From contig JAISLU010000091.1 of NCBI GenBank assembly GCA_031277095.1, positions 1-44,728 on the forward strand: 44,728 nt of DNA, in the 5' to 3' direction. The notes below the pieces were generated by a model. That model was not told where the DNA came from. It searched no databases and worked only from the letters and a program-made list of their open reading frames with translations. The position numbers and the translations under genes were made by a program. This stretch comes from Synergistaceae bacterium (lineage in GTDB: Bacteria > Synergistota > Synergistia > Synergistales > Aminobacteriaceae). Below, piece after piece: positions 7,853 through 17,070 of the stretch (position 1 is the stretch's first letter; each line of letters opens with the position of its first letter).

Positions 7853-10435
7853 TCAGTCTGTGTCGTGGGACAGCGAGCGTTGCGAACAGGTGTCGGCGAT
7901 GCGTCTCGCGTTTTGGGAAAGAGCGCTCTGATGCAACATATAGTTCAGCACGCAGCCGGGCAGCACCCCGATCAAGAAAGGAAAAAGGTTGGGGAAAAAC
8001 CCTATCAGTCGGCCGAAAGACAAAAAAGACAGCAGCACAAATCCGAAAAAAAACAGTCCAATGGGGGTCAAGGTATCACGGTTCCTGTCCCAAGGGTCCT
8101 CCCGTTCTCTCCCGCGCGCATCCATCAACAGGGAGCGAAACTGCTCGCTGCAGGCGGCCAACCCGAGAACACACCCCCCCAGGACGGCAATATAGATGAA
8201 CATAAAAAGAAGGTCGCTGCCTTGACCGGTGATAATCCGGACAAGCCAGGAGATCAAACCGCCGCTGAAGCCGGAGATGCCGTAGTACACCCCTTGGCCG
8301 TGCCGCAGCTTTCGCCTCTCCGATAGAAGTCCGATGACTTTCGAGATGAAAAGGGAATCCGCCGAGGTGATCTTACGATCTTTCAGCTTCTTCAGTTGAT
8401 CCGCTGTGTGGACAAAAATTGCGTATTCGTTTTCGTCAAGCGCCGGAAGGGTTTCAATCAGGAAGTCCAATTTTTCGAGAATCGCGGGGGTATGCCCCAG
8501 ACACCGAATTCTCGCCTCCCGAGCGTATTCGTCGAGGCTCAAATTTTCGTATGGGGACGAGTCCGAAGCGAAATATCGAGGCAGCAGCAGCTCCTGGTTT
8601 TGCCAGGTTTGGAGTTGAGCCGCGCCCTGGGCGTAGGTTTCGGCGGCACGGAAAAGGGACAGAAGAGCCTGGGGCAAAACATAATTTTTTTCAAGCGGTC
8701 CGAAGGTCTCGCGTCTTAGAGGCGCTGTTCCCATGCTTTCCAAAGTCTCCAGCGTCTCCTCCATATTTTTGCAAGACACGCGCTCCGGCCAAAGATAGTT
8801 CTCCGGATGGTGCAGAATCTGAAAATATTCCCATTGCTCGGAAAGGGTTTTTTTGTCCATAAGCAGCAACAGGCGATACAAAAAAGAATTTTTGGCGGGA
8901 ACAGGAGAATCCCCTTCATTGCCTGGGTTGCCTGCATTGTTTTTTTTATTTGAAATGCTGGAAAGCGAGATGTACTCGTCGTAATAGGAGATCAGTTGGC
9001 CGTTGCCCATCATGTTGACTATCCGGGACTCCGCGGCGGACGCTTCTCGGCGTACCCCACGGCCTGAAAAAAGATACAGGTTGTGGGCATCGATCAATTT
9101 TCCCAGCAAAGAGAAAGGACACCGGGCGTTGCTGTGGACAAAGCGGAAAAGCGCCCGTTCGGGGTCCGTTTTGGCGGCCATGTCGCCCAGCTCCGTGGCT
9201 TCGTCGAACAGCATGTTGCTCTCCAGCCACTGCCGGATGTAGCGCAAATAGTGCGTTCCCGAGAGCCAGGGCTTTTCGTGACCGGCAAAAACCAGCGCCA
9301 GCTCCTCCGCCGTCGTATAGTCCCGTCCCTCGAAACGAAAGGGAGTTTGCCCGAAAAGGCTCCGGGAAACTTGGGGGTTCTCGTAATGAACGGGGATATC
9401 CCCCTCCCCCGACAGCCAGCGAAGGACCTCCTCGTGACCCCACCTGCGGGCGTCGTCCTTCGTCAACAGCCCCTTGATCAGTTGAGCTTCCCTCGGGCCA
9501 ACACCCTCCGGAACCTCCACGTTGCCGATGGTCAGTTTATGGATGATCTGGGAGTCCGTCAAGCCTTCGAAAGGATGCTCCCCCACCAAAAGCTCGAGGA
9601 CGATCATGCCCAACCCCCACCAGTCGCAGGGCCGCCCGATGGCGCGGCTGAAGGCCTCGGGAGCCCAGTACATGGGCGTTCCCTTCAGGCTCGTCATCTT
9701 TTGGGACATGTCCGACGCCAGGATCGAGGAAATGCCGAAATCCGTCAGCACCAGGTCCAAAGGAGCGAGAGAGCGGACCAGGATGTTGGCGGGTTTGATG
9801 TCGCAGTGAACGATTTCGTTGAGGTGCAGACAATGGATCGCCTCGGCCAGTTCGGCCACCAGGGTTCTCGCGAAATCGGGGGCGCGTTTTACCTCCGGCG
9901 GAAGGTCTCGGAGAGAGCCCAGGGAAATATACTCCTGCAGTTCGTACCAACGTCCGGTATGCTCGTCGAAGCCCACGTCTCTAAAGACCACAAAACATCG
10001 ACTGTAGTTTCGGCTCATTTCCGAGACGCGGTTCAGCACCTCGATCTTGGGTTCGAGGCGATGCCGGTAAAGTTTCAAGACGCATCGCTCCTCCCCCACT
10101 TGCACCAGGTAGATATCCGCCTCTGCGCCTTTTGTGGGAAGCTGCTCCAAAATCGCCCAACCACGGAAGGACGCTCCCTTATCGGATAAAACAGGCACGT
10201 TCAAAGAAGAAAAGGAAGAAGGAAAAGAAGAAGGCAGCACGGGAGCAGAGGAGCCTATCTTCCCGCCCGCGTCGCCATAGCGCAGGGTGACCGCCCCGTC
10301 CGCCCCAGGGAGATCCGCCGGGTCAGGAAGATTATCGAGATGAGTGAGATCTGTTTTCGATTGCACGTACGACGCTTGAGATTCGTTCGACATTTCTTTC
10401 AGCGTTTCGCCCGGATCCTGCGTCAAATGCTCCAT
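7853..10435 (-). CDS. Membrane-anchored Ser/Thr protein kinase
   Basis: An 860-residue Hanks-type kinase. The N-terminal 90 residues are low-complexity and rich in Ser, Pro and Asp. The kinase domain spans about 92-342, with the nucleotide loop TKGAEADIYLV, Lys121 in CVLKLY, catalytic HCDIKPANIL (Asp212, Asn217), DFG at 232-234 and WAPEA at 257-261. HCD instead of HRD makes it a non-RD kinase, a class often not dependent on activation-loop phosphorylation. A long unassigned region (about 345-725) follows, then roughly three hydrophobic membrane segments between about 735 and 840. The kinase is thus cytoplasmic and tethered at its C-terminus. There are no PASTA or other sensor domains. GAGGAG precedes the ATG. 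A 90-residue membrane protein gene lies 90 bp upstream on the same strand and may be a partner. Substrates are unknown. Confidence 0.88.
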   Translation of the reverse strand: MEHLTQDPGETLKEMSNESQASYVQSKTDLTHLDNLPDPADLPGADGAVTLRYGDAGGKIGSSAPVLPSSFPSSFSSLNVPVLSDKGASFRGWAILEQLPTKGAEADIYLVQVGEERCVLKLYRHRLEPKIEVLNRVSEMSRNYSRCFVVFRDVGFDEHTGRWYELQEYISLGSLRDLPPEVKRAPDFARTLVAELAEAIHCLHLNEIVHCDIKPANILVRSLAPLDLVLTDFGISSILASDMSQKMTSLKGTPMYWAPEAFSRAIGRPCDWWGLGMIVLELLVGEHPFEGLTDSQIIHKLTIGNVEVPEGVGPREAQLIKGLLTKDDARRWGHEEVLRWLSGEGDIPVHYENPQVSRSLFGQTPFRFEGRDYTTAEELALVFAGHEKPWLSGTHYLRYIRQWLESNMLFDEATELGDMAAKTDPERALFRFVHSNARCPFSLLGKLIDAHNLYLFSGRGVRREASAAESRIVNMMGNGQLISYYDEYISLSSISNKKNNAGNPGNEGDSPVPAKNSFLYRLLLLMDKKTLSEQWEYFQILHHPENYLWPERVSCKNMEETLETLESMGTAPLRRETFGPLEKNYVLPQALLSLFRAAETYAQGAAQLQTWQNQELLLPRYFASDSSPYENLSLDEYAREARIRCLGHTPAILEKLDFLIETLPALDENEYAIFVHTADQLKKLKDRKITSADSLFISKVIGLLSERRKLRHGQGVYYGISGFSGGLISWLVRIITGQGSDLLFMFIYIAVLGGCVLGLAACSEQFRSLLMDARGREREDPWDRNRDTLTPIGLFFFGFVLLSFLSFGRLIGFFPNLFPFLIGVLPGCVLNYMLHQSALSQNARRIADTCSQRSLSHDTD

Positions 10436-10525
10436 ACGACAACTCTCCTCACGTAATTCACATTTTTGCCTGTGTTTTGCCCGACCGCCGCCTGTTTTAC
10501 AGGAATTTTTTACGGTTTGTTATAT

Positions 10526-10798
10526 TTACTCGGATACGGACTGCCGTTCTGCTTCTCTAGCGGCGATCAGGCGCACGATGTAGGTTTCCGACCAGCGGCG
10601 GCCGTTGTAAAGCGCCTCCATGATCAAAGCCAAATACACCATGAGGCAACAGGCGCCAATGGTCCCGAGGACAATCCACACTTGTTTGCGGACATTGGTT
10701 TTGGATCGCATATCGTATATTTCCACATCGCTGTGCCGTTCGACTTTAATCCCCTGTTTTTCGAGCTTTTCTTTCTCCCATTTCTCCCAAAGGCTCAT
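10526..10798 (-). CDS. Small single-span membrane protein, unknown function
   Basis: A 90-residue protein I do not recognise. It has a charged N-terminal half (WEKWEKEKLEKQG), one clear membrane segment at about 40-60 (VWIVLGTIGACCLMVYLALI), and a basic/acidic tail ending near SETYIVRLIAAREAERQ. A strong ribosome site (GAGGAGG, eight bases before ATG) supports that it is real. It lies between nrdJ and the membrane-anchored kinase on the same strand. Co-transcription with the kinase is plausible, so it could be a regulator or substrate; that is only contextual. Confidence 0.65.
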   Translation of the reverse strand: MSLWEKWEKEKLEKQGIKVERHSDVEIYDMRSKTNVRKQVWIVLGTIGACCLMVYLALIMEALYNGRRWSETYIVRLIAAREAERQSVSE

Positions 10799-10889
10799 TT
10801 CGCCACCTCCTCAGATCTTCCGTTCCTGTTTTCTGTTCCAGCTTGCTGTTCTAACTTTCATTGCCGTCTCGTCACATCCAGTATAAACG

Positions 10890-10919
10890 TTTTTCAGGTT
10901 TTTCGGGTTTTTCAGATTT
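10890..10919. repeat. 9-bp tandem repeat at the 3' end of nrdJ
   Basis: Three near-identical 9-base units (TTTTTCAGG, TTTTTCGGG, TTTTTCAGA) run from 10890 to 10916 and a partial fourth reaches the nrdJ stop. It belongs to the set of short tandem repeats seen in many gaps of this window. Confidence 0.75.
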
Positions 10920-13514
10920 TTACTTACATGGGCTGTAGCCGCAGCTAAAACAGTAGGCGCAGCCCGAGATCATTTCCATGGGAGCGCTGCACTCCGGGCA
11001 GGGAGCGCCCCCTTCGTGGGCCGGAGAGCTTTGATCGTCCCTCTCCCTTTCTACGAGTTTTTCCAGCAGCACGGCGATGGCGTCGGGAATCGAACGCGCC
11101 ACGTGGGATTCGTCGAAGCCGAACATCCAATATTCTTTGCCGGAAAGCCCCTTCAGGGTGGCGATAAAGTCCTCCAATTTACTGCCGGACCGGAGGCCGA
11201 TGGAAATGGCCCTGGAGAGAGCCTCGGTCATGGCCTTCAGCTCGGAGCCGCTCTTGCCTATGGTGATGAAGATCTCGAAGGGGTCCTTGCCGTCGAAGTT
11301 GAGGGTGATGTAGATGCTGCCCCAGGGAGTGCTTTCTTTGATCGTTTTCCCGAAGACCACCAGCCCCGGGCGTTCCTTGACGCGCCCGGAGCCTTTGGAG
11401 GGCTCCTCCGTTTTCTTGATCTCGATGGGCTGGTACGAACGCGAGCCGTCGCGGTAGATGGTGATTCCCTTGCATCCCAGGCGATAACAGGTCTCGTAGA
11501 CGTGCCTCACGTCTTCTACAGAGGCGTTGTTGGGCAAATTCACCGTTTTGCTGACGCCCGAGTCCACTATACGGGCAAAGACGCCCGTCACGTCCACGTG
11601 TTGTTCCGTCGTGATGTCGTAAGCGGTGACATATGCTTTATTCGAAAGCCGGCCCGATTTTTTGTATTCCCTCTGCTGTTCGTCGGTCAGGAGCTTGTGC
11701 CAGAACTCGCGAACCTCCGTTCCCGTTCCATCCACCTTGGCGATGTGCCTGTTCCAAGACCAGGCAAAATTGGGTTCTATGCCCGAGCTGGCGTCCAAGA
11801 TCATGGAGATGGAGCCCGTGGGCGCGATGGAAAGGCGTCTGCTGTTGCGCAGCTGCCCGCGCACCAGGCCGCGCAAAACCATTTTGGCCTCTTCGAAGGA
11901 ACGTCCCCGATCGGGTTTTCGGAACTCGGTCAAGGTGCTGATCACGGTTTTTGGGATTGTCGCCGACTGTTGCATACGGCTCAGCAATTGATCGTACTCT
12001 TCCTCGGAAAGGCGCAGAAACCATTCGTCGCCGAAAAGCACGCCGTCCTTGAAAAGATCTCCCCCCTCGACTTGGCTTCGGAAGACGTCGAACAACTTCT
12101 CCACCAGAAAGGACTCGGGGAACGGCTCTTTACCCACGTCTTTCACGATTTGGGCAGTTGCCAGAAGCGCGCCTGTCGCAAGCACTCCTCCGATACGCTC
12201 GCAGTACTCGTGAAATTCCGGGCTCCCATAGACGATACCCTGCATGATGGCCGCGTCCGCCAGTCCCATAAGTCCCAATCCCACGGGGCGTATTCTTTTG
12301 GTGCGTTCTTCTATGCGTTCCAGGGGATAAGAGCAGGCGTCGATGACAAGGTCCAGGTAATAAATGGACCTTCCAACCTGGTCCGCAAAACCGGCCCAGT
12401 CAAAAACAGCTTCCTGCGCCCCGTTTTTATATTCGATGAAGGCCTCTACATTGATGGATCCCAGGTTGCAACTGGTGTAATTCGGAAGAGGCTGCTCACC
12501 GCAAGGATTGGTGGACTCGATAGTCCACTCTTCACCCATTTTGAGCAGGTTGTCCTGCTGTGCCCTGTCGATGAAAAAGATGCCGGGGTCGCCCCGCTTC
12601 CATGCGCTCTCGCAGATATACTCCATGAGTTTTCTGGCTTTGAGGGATTGCGTCACGGCGCCGTCGTCTCGGGAAATCAAGTCGAAGTCCCCGTCGCAGG
12701 CGTTGGCTTCCATCAATTTGTCGGATATGGCCACGGAGATGTTGAAATAGGAGAGCTTTCCGTCTTCTGTTTTGCAGTCGACGAAACGGAATATATCCGG
12801 ATGATTGTCGAAAAGCATCCCCATGAGCGCCGCCCGGCGTTTCCCCCCCTGAACGACCACCGCTCCCATCGTGTTCCAGGTCTCCATAAAAGAAACAGGA
12901 CCCGACGCTTTGCCTCCCGTGCCTCCGCCGATTTCCGAGCCGTGTTCCCGAAGCCATCCGAAATTGCCGCCTACGCCTCCCCCGAATTTGCTGATGATAC
13001 TGGCGTCTTTGACGGATTCGAAAATTCCCTCGATGCTGTCGGGGATATTGATGACAAAACAAGCGAAGAGCTGCTGGTTTTTGGTTTTCGATGCGTAAAG
13101 ACGCGCGTAATCTTCAAAGGTCATTTCGCCCACGGGCTGATAGATAATGGAGGCAAATTCGGGGTCCAGGGTGAGCCCTGCGGCTGCGCTGAAGAGACAG
13201 GGCGAATTGAACAAAAACCGTCTGTTCAGTATGTCGCTGGCGATATTTTGCTCCAGAGTACGGAGCCAGTCCAGGGAAGCGGAGGCCGCGGCATTCAGGT
13301 ACGGCGTTTCCGCGCTGGCTATGGTACGGGCCACGCGCAGGGCGAACTCCTCGAAACTTTTCTCTTTACGCACGGTTTGAATTTTCGCGTCATAGCGGGG
13401 GACAAAATACCTCTGCTCCAAGAGCCACATGGCATTTTCGGAGAGACGGGACACGGCCGGCGTGTCGAAGGAACCCAAGCGGGTGGAAAAACGTTCTTTC
13501 AGCGAAAGAATCAA
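10920..13514 (-). CDS. nrdJ: Adenosylcobalamin-dependent ribonucleotide reductase
   Basis: An 864-residue class II ribonucleotide reductase. It makes deoxyribonucleotides without oxygen, using a B12-derived radical. Visible: the first redox Cys152 in LFACFVINIP, the glycine-rich FGGGVGGNFG, the radical Cys338 and Glu340 in NPCGEQPLPN, the partner Cys349 in YTSCNLGSINV, the phosphate loop APTGSISMI, and a C-terminal zinc-ribbon-like Cys cluster (CPECSAPM, CAYCFSCGYSPC) that in the family carries reducing equivalents to the active site. Length is normal. The start appears to be TTG 13514 behind AGGAG; no ATG lies near. Just upstream is an unusual 11-bp tandem repeat array. No cobalamin riboswitch was recognised and no separate small subunit is needed. 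Confidence 0.95.
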   Translation of the reverse strand: MILSLKERFSTRLGSFDTPAVSRLSENAMWLLEQRYFVPRYDAKIQTVRKEKSFEEFALRVARTIASAETPYLNAAASASLDWLRTLEQNIASDILNRRFLFNSPCLFSAAAGLTLDPEFASIIYQPVGEMTFEDYARLYASKTKNQQLFACFVINIPDSIEGIFESVKDASIISKFGGGVGGNFGWLREHGSEIGGGTGGKASGPVSFMETWNTMGAVVVQGGKRRAALMGMLFDNHPDIFRFVDCKTEDGKLSYFNISVAISDKLMEANACDGDFDLISRDDGAVTQSLKARKLMEYICESAWKRGDPGIFFIDRAQQDNLLKMGEEWTIESTNPCGEQPLPNYTSCNLGSINVEAFIEYKNGAQEAVFDWAGFADQVGRSIYYLDLVIDACSYPLERIEERTKRIRPVGLGLMGLADAAIMQGIVYGSPEFHEYCERIGGVLATGALLATAQIVKDVGKEPFPESFLVEKLFDVFRSQVEGGDLFKDGVLFGDEWFLRLSEEEYDQLLSRMQQSATIPKTVISTLTEFRKPDRGRSFEEAKMVLRGLVRGQLRNSRRLSIAPTGSISMILDASSGIEPNFAWSWNRHIAKVDGTGTEVREFWHKLLTDEQQREYKKSGRLSNKAYVTAYDITTEQHVDVTGVFARIVDSGVSKTVNLPNNASVEDVRHVYETCYRLGCKGITIYRDGSRSYQPIEIKKTEEPSKGSGRVKERPGLVVFGKTIKESTPWGSIYITLNFDGKDPFEIFITIGKSGSELKAMTEALSRAISIGLRSGSKLEDFIATLKGLSGKEYWMFGFDESHVARSIPDAIAVLLEKLVERERDDQSSPAHEGGAPCPECSAPMEMISGCAYCFSCGYSPCK

Positions 13515-13537
13515 ATGCGGACACTCCTATCTTGATA

Positions 13538-13602
13538 CATCTCAATTGCACTTCGATTACATTTTAATTACACTTCCATTGCATTTCAGTACATCTTACC
13601 AG
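13538..13602. repeat. Six-unit 11-bp imperfect tandem array upstream of nrdJ
   Basis: The units start at 13538, 13549, 13560, 13571, 13582 (10 bp) and 13592. Each begins CAT or CAC on the plus strand, for example CACTTCGATTA and CATTTTAATTA. On the minus strand, the sense strand of nrdJ, the consensus is close to YAATNRAARTG. The array ends about 24 bases upstream of the nrdJ start, so it is in the leader or promoter. An 11-bp period is close to one DNA helical turn, as seen in repeated protein-binding sites, but it could also be simple slippage. Confidence 0.75.
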
Positions 13603-13633
13603 CGTCTCACGGGTTTCAAGATCCCCCAGGGAC

Positions 13634-13676
13634 AAAAAAACTCATCGGCCGTCACACGCGCCAACGACCGACGAGT
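13634..13676 (-). terminator. Intrinsic terminator downstream of the secreted protein gene
   Basis: On the minus strand ACTCGTCGGTCGT (13676-13664) pairs with ACGGCCGATGAGT (13652-13640). This gives a 13-bp stem with two G-U pairs, immediately followed by seven T. It lies 66 bases after the stop of the 13743-15761 gene and upstream of nrdJ, so it insulates the two. Confidence 0.85.
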
Positions 13677-13742
13677 CTATTTTACCAGTGTACGCTCCGA
13701 TTGGACGTCTATCCTATTGGGCGTCTGTCAAAGCGGACGGCT

Positions 13743-15761
13743 TTAACGGGCGATCATCATGAAAACGACGTCGCCGCCGGAATAGAGGTTCCCATTTTCA
13801 TCCACAAGACCATCCGACTCGGCACGCGCCTGAAGACGCTGTTTTATTTCCGCGGGCTCGCCGGAAACGCTGCATCCCACGAGCCATTTTTTCTCGTCGT
13901 TGGATGATTTCGTGATCTTGACAATATATTCCGCGTAAGCCTCCGGATCGTCCAGATACTCTTTCAAAAGCTCCCCTGCGTTGCTCTCCAGGTCGATGAG
14001 ATCGTCGCCGCCGACCTCCTCGTTTTCCAGAAAGAACATGAGGCCAGCAGCCTGCAATGAGTGAAGGTCCTTGACGATACTCGCCGCCTGAGCGTTATTC
14101 GAGGACTGGACTTGGGCCGCCGCCGCCAGGTTCACCAGTTTGGGCAGAAGCTGCTTCTCCTCGGGCACATCGACGAAGGTCAGCTCCGTAAACCCCGTCT
14201 CCAGATCGGGTCCCCATACCTTGATAGAGCTTATCGCGAGTTCCGAGTCCATAAGGTTCTTGACGGATTCCGCAAGGCCGGCTTCGTTTTTGAGAGCATG
14301 GGCGTACAGGTTTCCTAAATGCGAGGACGGGTCGGAGACCTCTTTTTTGAGATATTCCCACGTCGCCGCCAGGTCCAAAAATCCCGAGACGAAAAGGTCT
14401 TTTTTGAAAAGCTCGGCGGCATCAGGAGCGAGTTTCGGTTTTTCCCCCAATTTTTTGGGATCCAGGGCGCCCAAGAAAAACATGTCTTTTGAAGTTCCCA
14501 GGAGCAGCGACGCGGGAACCAAAGCGGGATCCACCATGAAGAGCGAGTCCCAGCCCTCGGCCTTCAAGGGCGACAAAGGTATGGCCTGGGAAAAAGCCTC
14601 GTCTTCCAAGATTTTGCTCCAAATCTTAGCCGCCGCCCCTTCCCGGCCGTTCAAGGCGATGTAAAATCCAGGAGCCTGTTTGCCCAAAATTACAGATTCC
14701 CCTCCAATGACAAGGGAGACGGTCCCCGTCAGAAGGTTTTCGATATCTTTTTCGGTGATGCCTCTTTTCTCCAGTTCTCCGAGAAGTTTGCCCCATGCCT
14801 TGGCGAACTCCGGGTAGATTTTCCATTCTTTAGCCTCGAAGGCGTAGATGCTGCTGACGCCGAAAAGCAGCTTTCCCCCTCCTGCCAGAAACATTCCCGC
14901 GCCGGGCGCAGGTTCCATCGTTTTCCATCTTTCCGGATTCTCCAAGGACTTCAAAACGTTGACGCTGGATGAAATAAGGAACTTTCCGGGCTTTGCGTCG
15001 AAAGCCACCTCCACCTCCAAGGGCTCTTTGAAGTACGTTTTCAGGCCCCGCATGTCGATATCCGGATCTTCCGGTATAAAATCGGCGATCTTCGCGACAT
15101 CGATGTACATCAGAGAATAATTGGAACTTTCAAAACGACGTTTGAAGGCAAGGCGGTTTTCCGCCTTTTCGATGGCGGCCAAAGATGCTTTCAGGTCGGC
15201 TGGGGAAAGGGAGATCAAAAGCAGATTGTCTTTTGCGGCCAGAATCGGGCTTTCTTTTTGGCCTTCATCGAGAATGTAATAAGGCCCCTCCGGTCCCTCT
15301 CGAACGGTCAGCGCACCCAGCTCTCCCGCAAACAGCAGGGCCGCGTCCCCCAGAAGAAGCGTCGCCAGCTCCTCGCCCTTGGCCTTGCCCTGGGCGACCA
15401 GATCCAGTTTGGACTGCATCTGTTCCGGCAGGGAAATGGCTATCTGAACGAAAATTTGATCTTTGTCCGTTTCGCTCCCGACGATAAAAGCGATGGATTT
15501 CGCGGGAACCTGAGACGCGAAGTTTGCCATGAGCCGAATCTCCTGAGCTTCCTCGGGGCCGGCCAAAGAGGTGAACATCTCTATGTTGGCAGGGGTCAAA
15601 ATACTCCGCAGCGTTCCGCCGAGATCGTCCATACGCGCCGCCCAATAAAAGGACGCCTTCGGTCTGGCACTGAGCGCCTCTCGCGGATCGGCCCCCCATG
15701 ATGCGGCGGCAAGGATAAACACAAACGATACTGCAAAAACGAGCCTACAAATTTTTCTCAA
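13743..15761 (-). CDS. Large secreted protein of unknown function
   Basis: A 672-residue protein I cannot assign to a family with confidence. It begins with a classic signal peptide (MRKICRLVFAVSFVFILAAA, cleavage near SWGAD), so it is exported to the periplasm or beyond. The rest is mixed alpha/beta without membrane segments. Repeated hydrophobic strands such as AIAFIVGSE-like, LLLISLSPADLK and MFFLGALDPKKLG recall substrate-binding-like or DUF3352-type proteins of repeated architecture. The C-terminal stretch NLYSGGDVVFMMIAR resembles the end of pilin-like periplasmic proteins. It has its own terminator. Neighbours are a 71-residue charged protein and tpiA on the same strand. It is clearly a real gene by length and GC-rich codon use. 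Confidence 0.7.
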   Translation of the reverse strand: MRKICRLVFAVSFVFILAAASWGADPREALSARPKASFYWAARMDDLGGTLRSILTPANIEMFTSLAGPEEAQEIRLMANFASQVPAKSIAFIVGSETDKDQIFVQIAISLPEQMQSKLDLVAQGKAKGEELATLLLGDAALLFAGELGALTVREGPEGPYYILDEGQKESPILAAKDNLLLISLSPADLKASLAAIEKAENRLAFKRRFESSNYSLMYIDVAKIADFIPEDPDIDMRGLKTYFKEPLEVEVAFDAKPGKFLISSSVNVLKSLENPERWKTMEPAPGAGMFLAGGGKLLFGVSSIYAFEAKEWKIYPEFAKAWGKLLGELEKRGITEKDIENLLTGTVSLVIGGESVILGKQAPGFYIALNGREGAAAKIWSKILEDEAFSQAIPLSPLKAEGWDSLFMVDPALVPASLLLGTSKDMFFLGALDPKKLGEKPKLAPDAAELFKKDLFVSGFLDLAATWEYLKKEVSDPSSHLGNLYAHALKNEAGLAESVKNLMDSELAISSIKVWGPDLETGFTELTFVDVPEEKQLLPKLVNLAAAAQVQSSNNAQAASIVKDLHSLQAAGLMFFLENEEVGGDDLIDLESNAGELLKEYLDDPEAYAEYIVKITKSSNDEKKWLVGCSVSGEPAEIKQRLQARAESDGLVDENGNLYSGGDVVFMMIAR

Positions 15762-15833
15762 TCTGACAACCTCTCTTTATCCAAAATTTAATTTCCAACA
15801 TTTGAACTAACCCTTCTAATGAATCTAACACTT

Positions 15834-16049
15834 CTAACCTTTCTTTTTGCTGCCGGCAGCAATTTTCTGATCAACAAGTTTCTGATCAACAGCTTTCTGA
15901 TGTTGAGCCCATTCAGCTTTAGTATAAACAATATTATTTCTTTTCACCACATCGTCCTTCTTGTAGACCTTGAAATGCAAATCCTCATCGCTCTTGCACC
16001 ACGCTTTTTTCTTTTCGGGAGTTTTGTCAGGAGCTTTCTCGTCAGTCAT
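15834..16049 (-). CDS. Small highly charged protein, unknown function
   Basis: A 71-residue, lysine-rich soluble protein (starts MTDEKAPDKTPEKKKAW). It contains a short duplication VDQKLVDQK towards the C-terminus. No domain recognised. AAGGGTG lies upstream of the ATG at a usable distance. It sits between tpiA and the secreted protein on the same strand with gaps of about 75 bp, compatible with one transcript. The size and low complexity leave some doubt. Confidence 0.5.
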   Translation of the reverse strand: MTDEKAPDKTPEKKKAWCKSDEDLHFKVYKKDDVVKRNNIVYTKAEWAQHQKAVDQKLVDQKIAAGSKKKG

Positions 16050-16125
16050 CTCGTCACCCTTTGCGCGAGACTTTTGAATAAAAACAATCCTGCCATATTA
16101 ACTTTTCTCTCGAGTTTTTTCTCGG

Positions 16126-16923
16126 TCACTCGATGCCCGCGTAGGCTTTGTAAATTTGCAAAAACGAGTCCGCTTTCAAGGAAGCTCCGCCCACCAGAGC
16201 GCCGTCGATGGCGTCCATGGACAAAAGCTCTTTGGCGTTGTCCGGCTTGACGCTGCCGCCGTAAAGGACGACGACGGGCATTTCGGCGCTGCCTGTCAGG
16301 TCCCGAATCAGCTTTTTGCTGTGGGCGCAGACCTCCTGGGCCTCGTCCGAGGTCGCGGACTTCCCTGTCCCTATGGCCCAAACGGGTTCGTAAGCGTAGA
16401 CGATTTTTTCCGCCTCCCCGGGGCTTCGGCCAGACAGCGCCGCCCGCAACTGCCGCGACACCACGTCGAAAGTTTTATTCCCCTCCCGTTCCGCAAGGGT
16501 TTCCCCGAAGCAGAACACGGGGACAAGAGCGGCGTCCAGACATGCTTTGACTTTTTTGGCGATGAGATCGTCGGACTCTCCAAAAATCGTCCGCCGTTCA
16601 CTATGTCCTATAATGACGTGAGTGCAACCCAAATTTTTCAGCATGGAGATAGAAACTTCGCCGGTGAAGGCTCCCTTGGCCTCGAAGTAGGTATTTTGCG
16701 CCCCCAAAAACGGGACGGCCCTTTTATCGATATTTTTCGAGGCTCCCTCGGCGGCGGCAAGAGAGGTGAAGGGCGGAAATACCGCTGTTTCAAGTGACTT
16801 TCCCATGACACCAAGCAACGCTGGACTGCTCACGACCTGCTGGCCGAAATCTTTGTAAAATCCCTCGGTTTCTTCTTGGTTCATGTTCATCTTCCAATTG
16901 CCGTAAAGGTAAATCTTCTTCAT
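16126..16923 (-). CDS. tpiA: Triosephosphate isomerase
   Basis: A 265-residue glycolytic enzyme interconverting dihydroxyacetone phosphate and glyceraldehyde 3-phosphate. Active-site residues are all present: Asn9 and Lys11 in GNWKMN, catalytic His107 in VIIGHSERR, Glu179 in AYEPVWAIGTGK, and phosphate-binding loops YGGSVKPDN and GALVGGASL. Length is slightly above the usual 250. It follows pgk on the same strand with a 147-bp gap that carries a G/C-rich palindromic repeat, forming a pgk-tpiA glycolytic pair. Confidence 0.97.
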   Translation of the reverse strand: MKKIYLYGNWKMNMNQEETEGFYKDFGQQVVSSPALLGVMGKSLETAVFPPFTSLAAAEGASKNIDKRAVPFLGAQNTYFEAKGAFTGEVSISMLKNLGCTHVIIGHSERRTIFGESDDLIAKKVKACLDAALVPVFCFGETLAEREGNKTFDVVSRQLRAALSGRSPGEAEKIVYAYEPVWAIGTGKSATSDEAQEVCAHSKKLIRDLTGSAEMPVVVLYGGSVKPDNAKELLSMDAIDGALVGGASLKADSFLQIYKAYAGIE

Positions 16924-16953
16924 AATTTAAAGGAACTCCCTTCTGAATTTAAA

Positions 16954-17060
16954 TCAGGGGGGCAGAGCCCGCTCGGCTCCTACGGAGTCCTCGCTGGCCC
17001 CCCTGAAACCCCCATTCGCACTTTGCTCGGGGGCAGAGGCCGCTCGGCTCCTGACCTCGA
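16954..17060. repeat. G/C-rich palindromic intergenic repeat between pgk and tpiA
   Basis: TCAGGGGGGC (16954-16963) pairs with GCCCCCCTGA (16997-17006). A second related half follows; GGGGGCAGAGCCCGCTCGG at 16957 recurs as GGGGGCAGAGGCCGCTCGG at about 17030. There is no T-run after the stem on the minus strand. Related elements occur at 26519-26570 and 39662-39686, so this appears to be a dispersed repeat family. Confidence 0.7.
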
Positions 17061-17070
17061 TTGGAATTTT

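Noticed and set aside
11016..13535. An 839-codon open frame on the plus strand opposite nrdJ.
   Set aside because: It is exactly antisense to a conserved class II reductase with all motifs. The protein is low-quality and has no family.
13515..13742. Cobalamin riboswitch upstream of nrdJ.
   Set aside because: No B12-box-like sequence or fitting fold was recognised; the stem-loop there is a terminator for the upstream gene.
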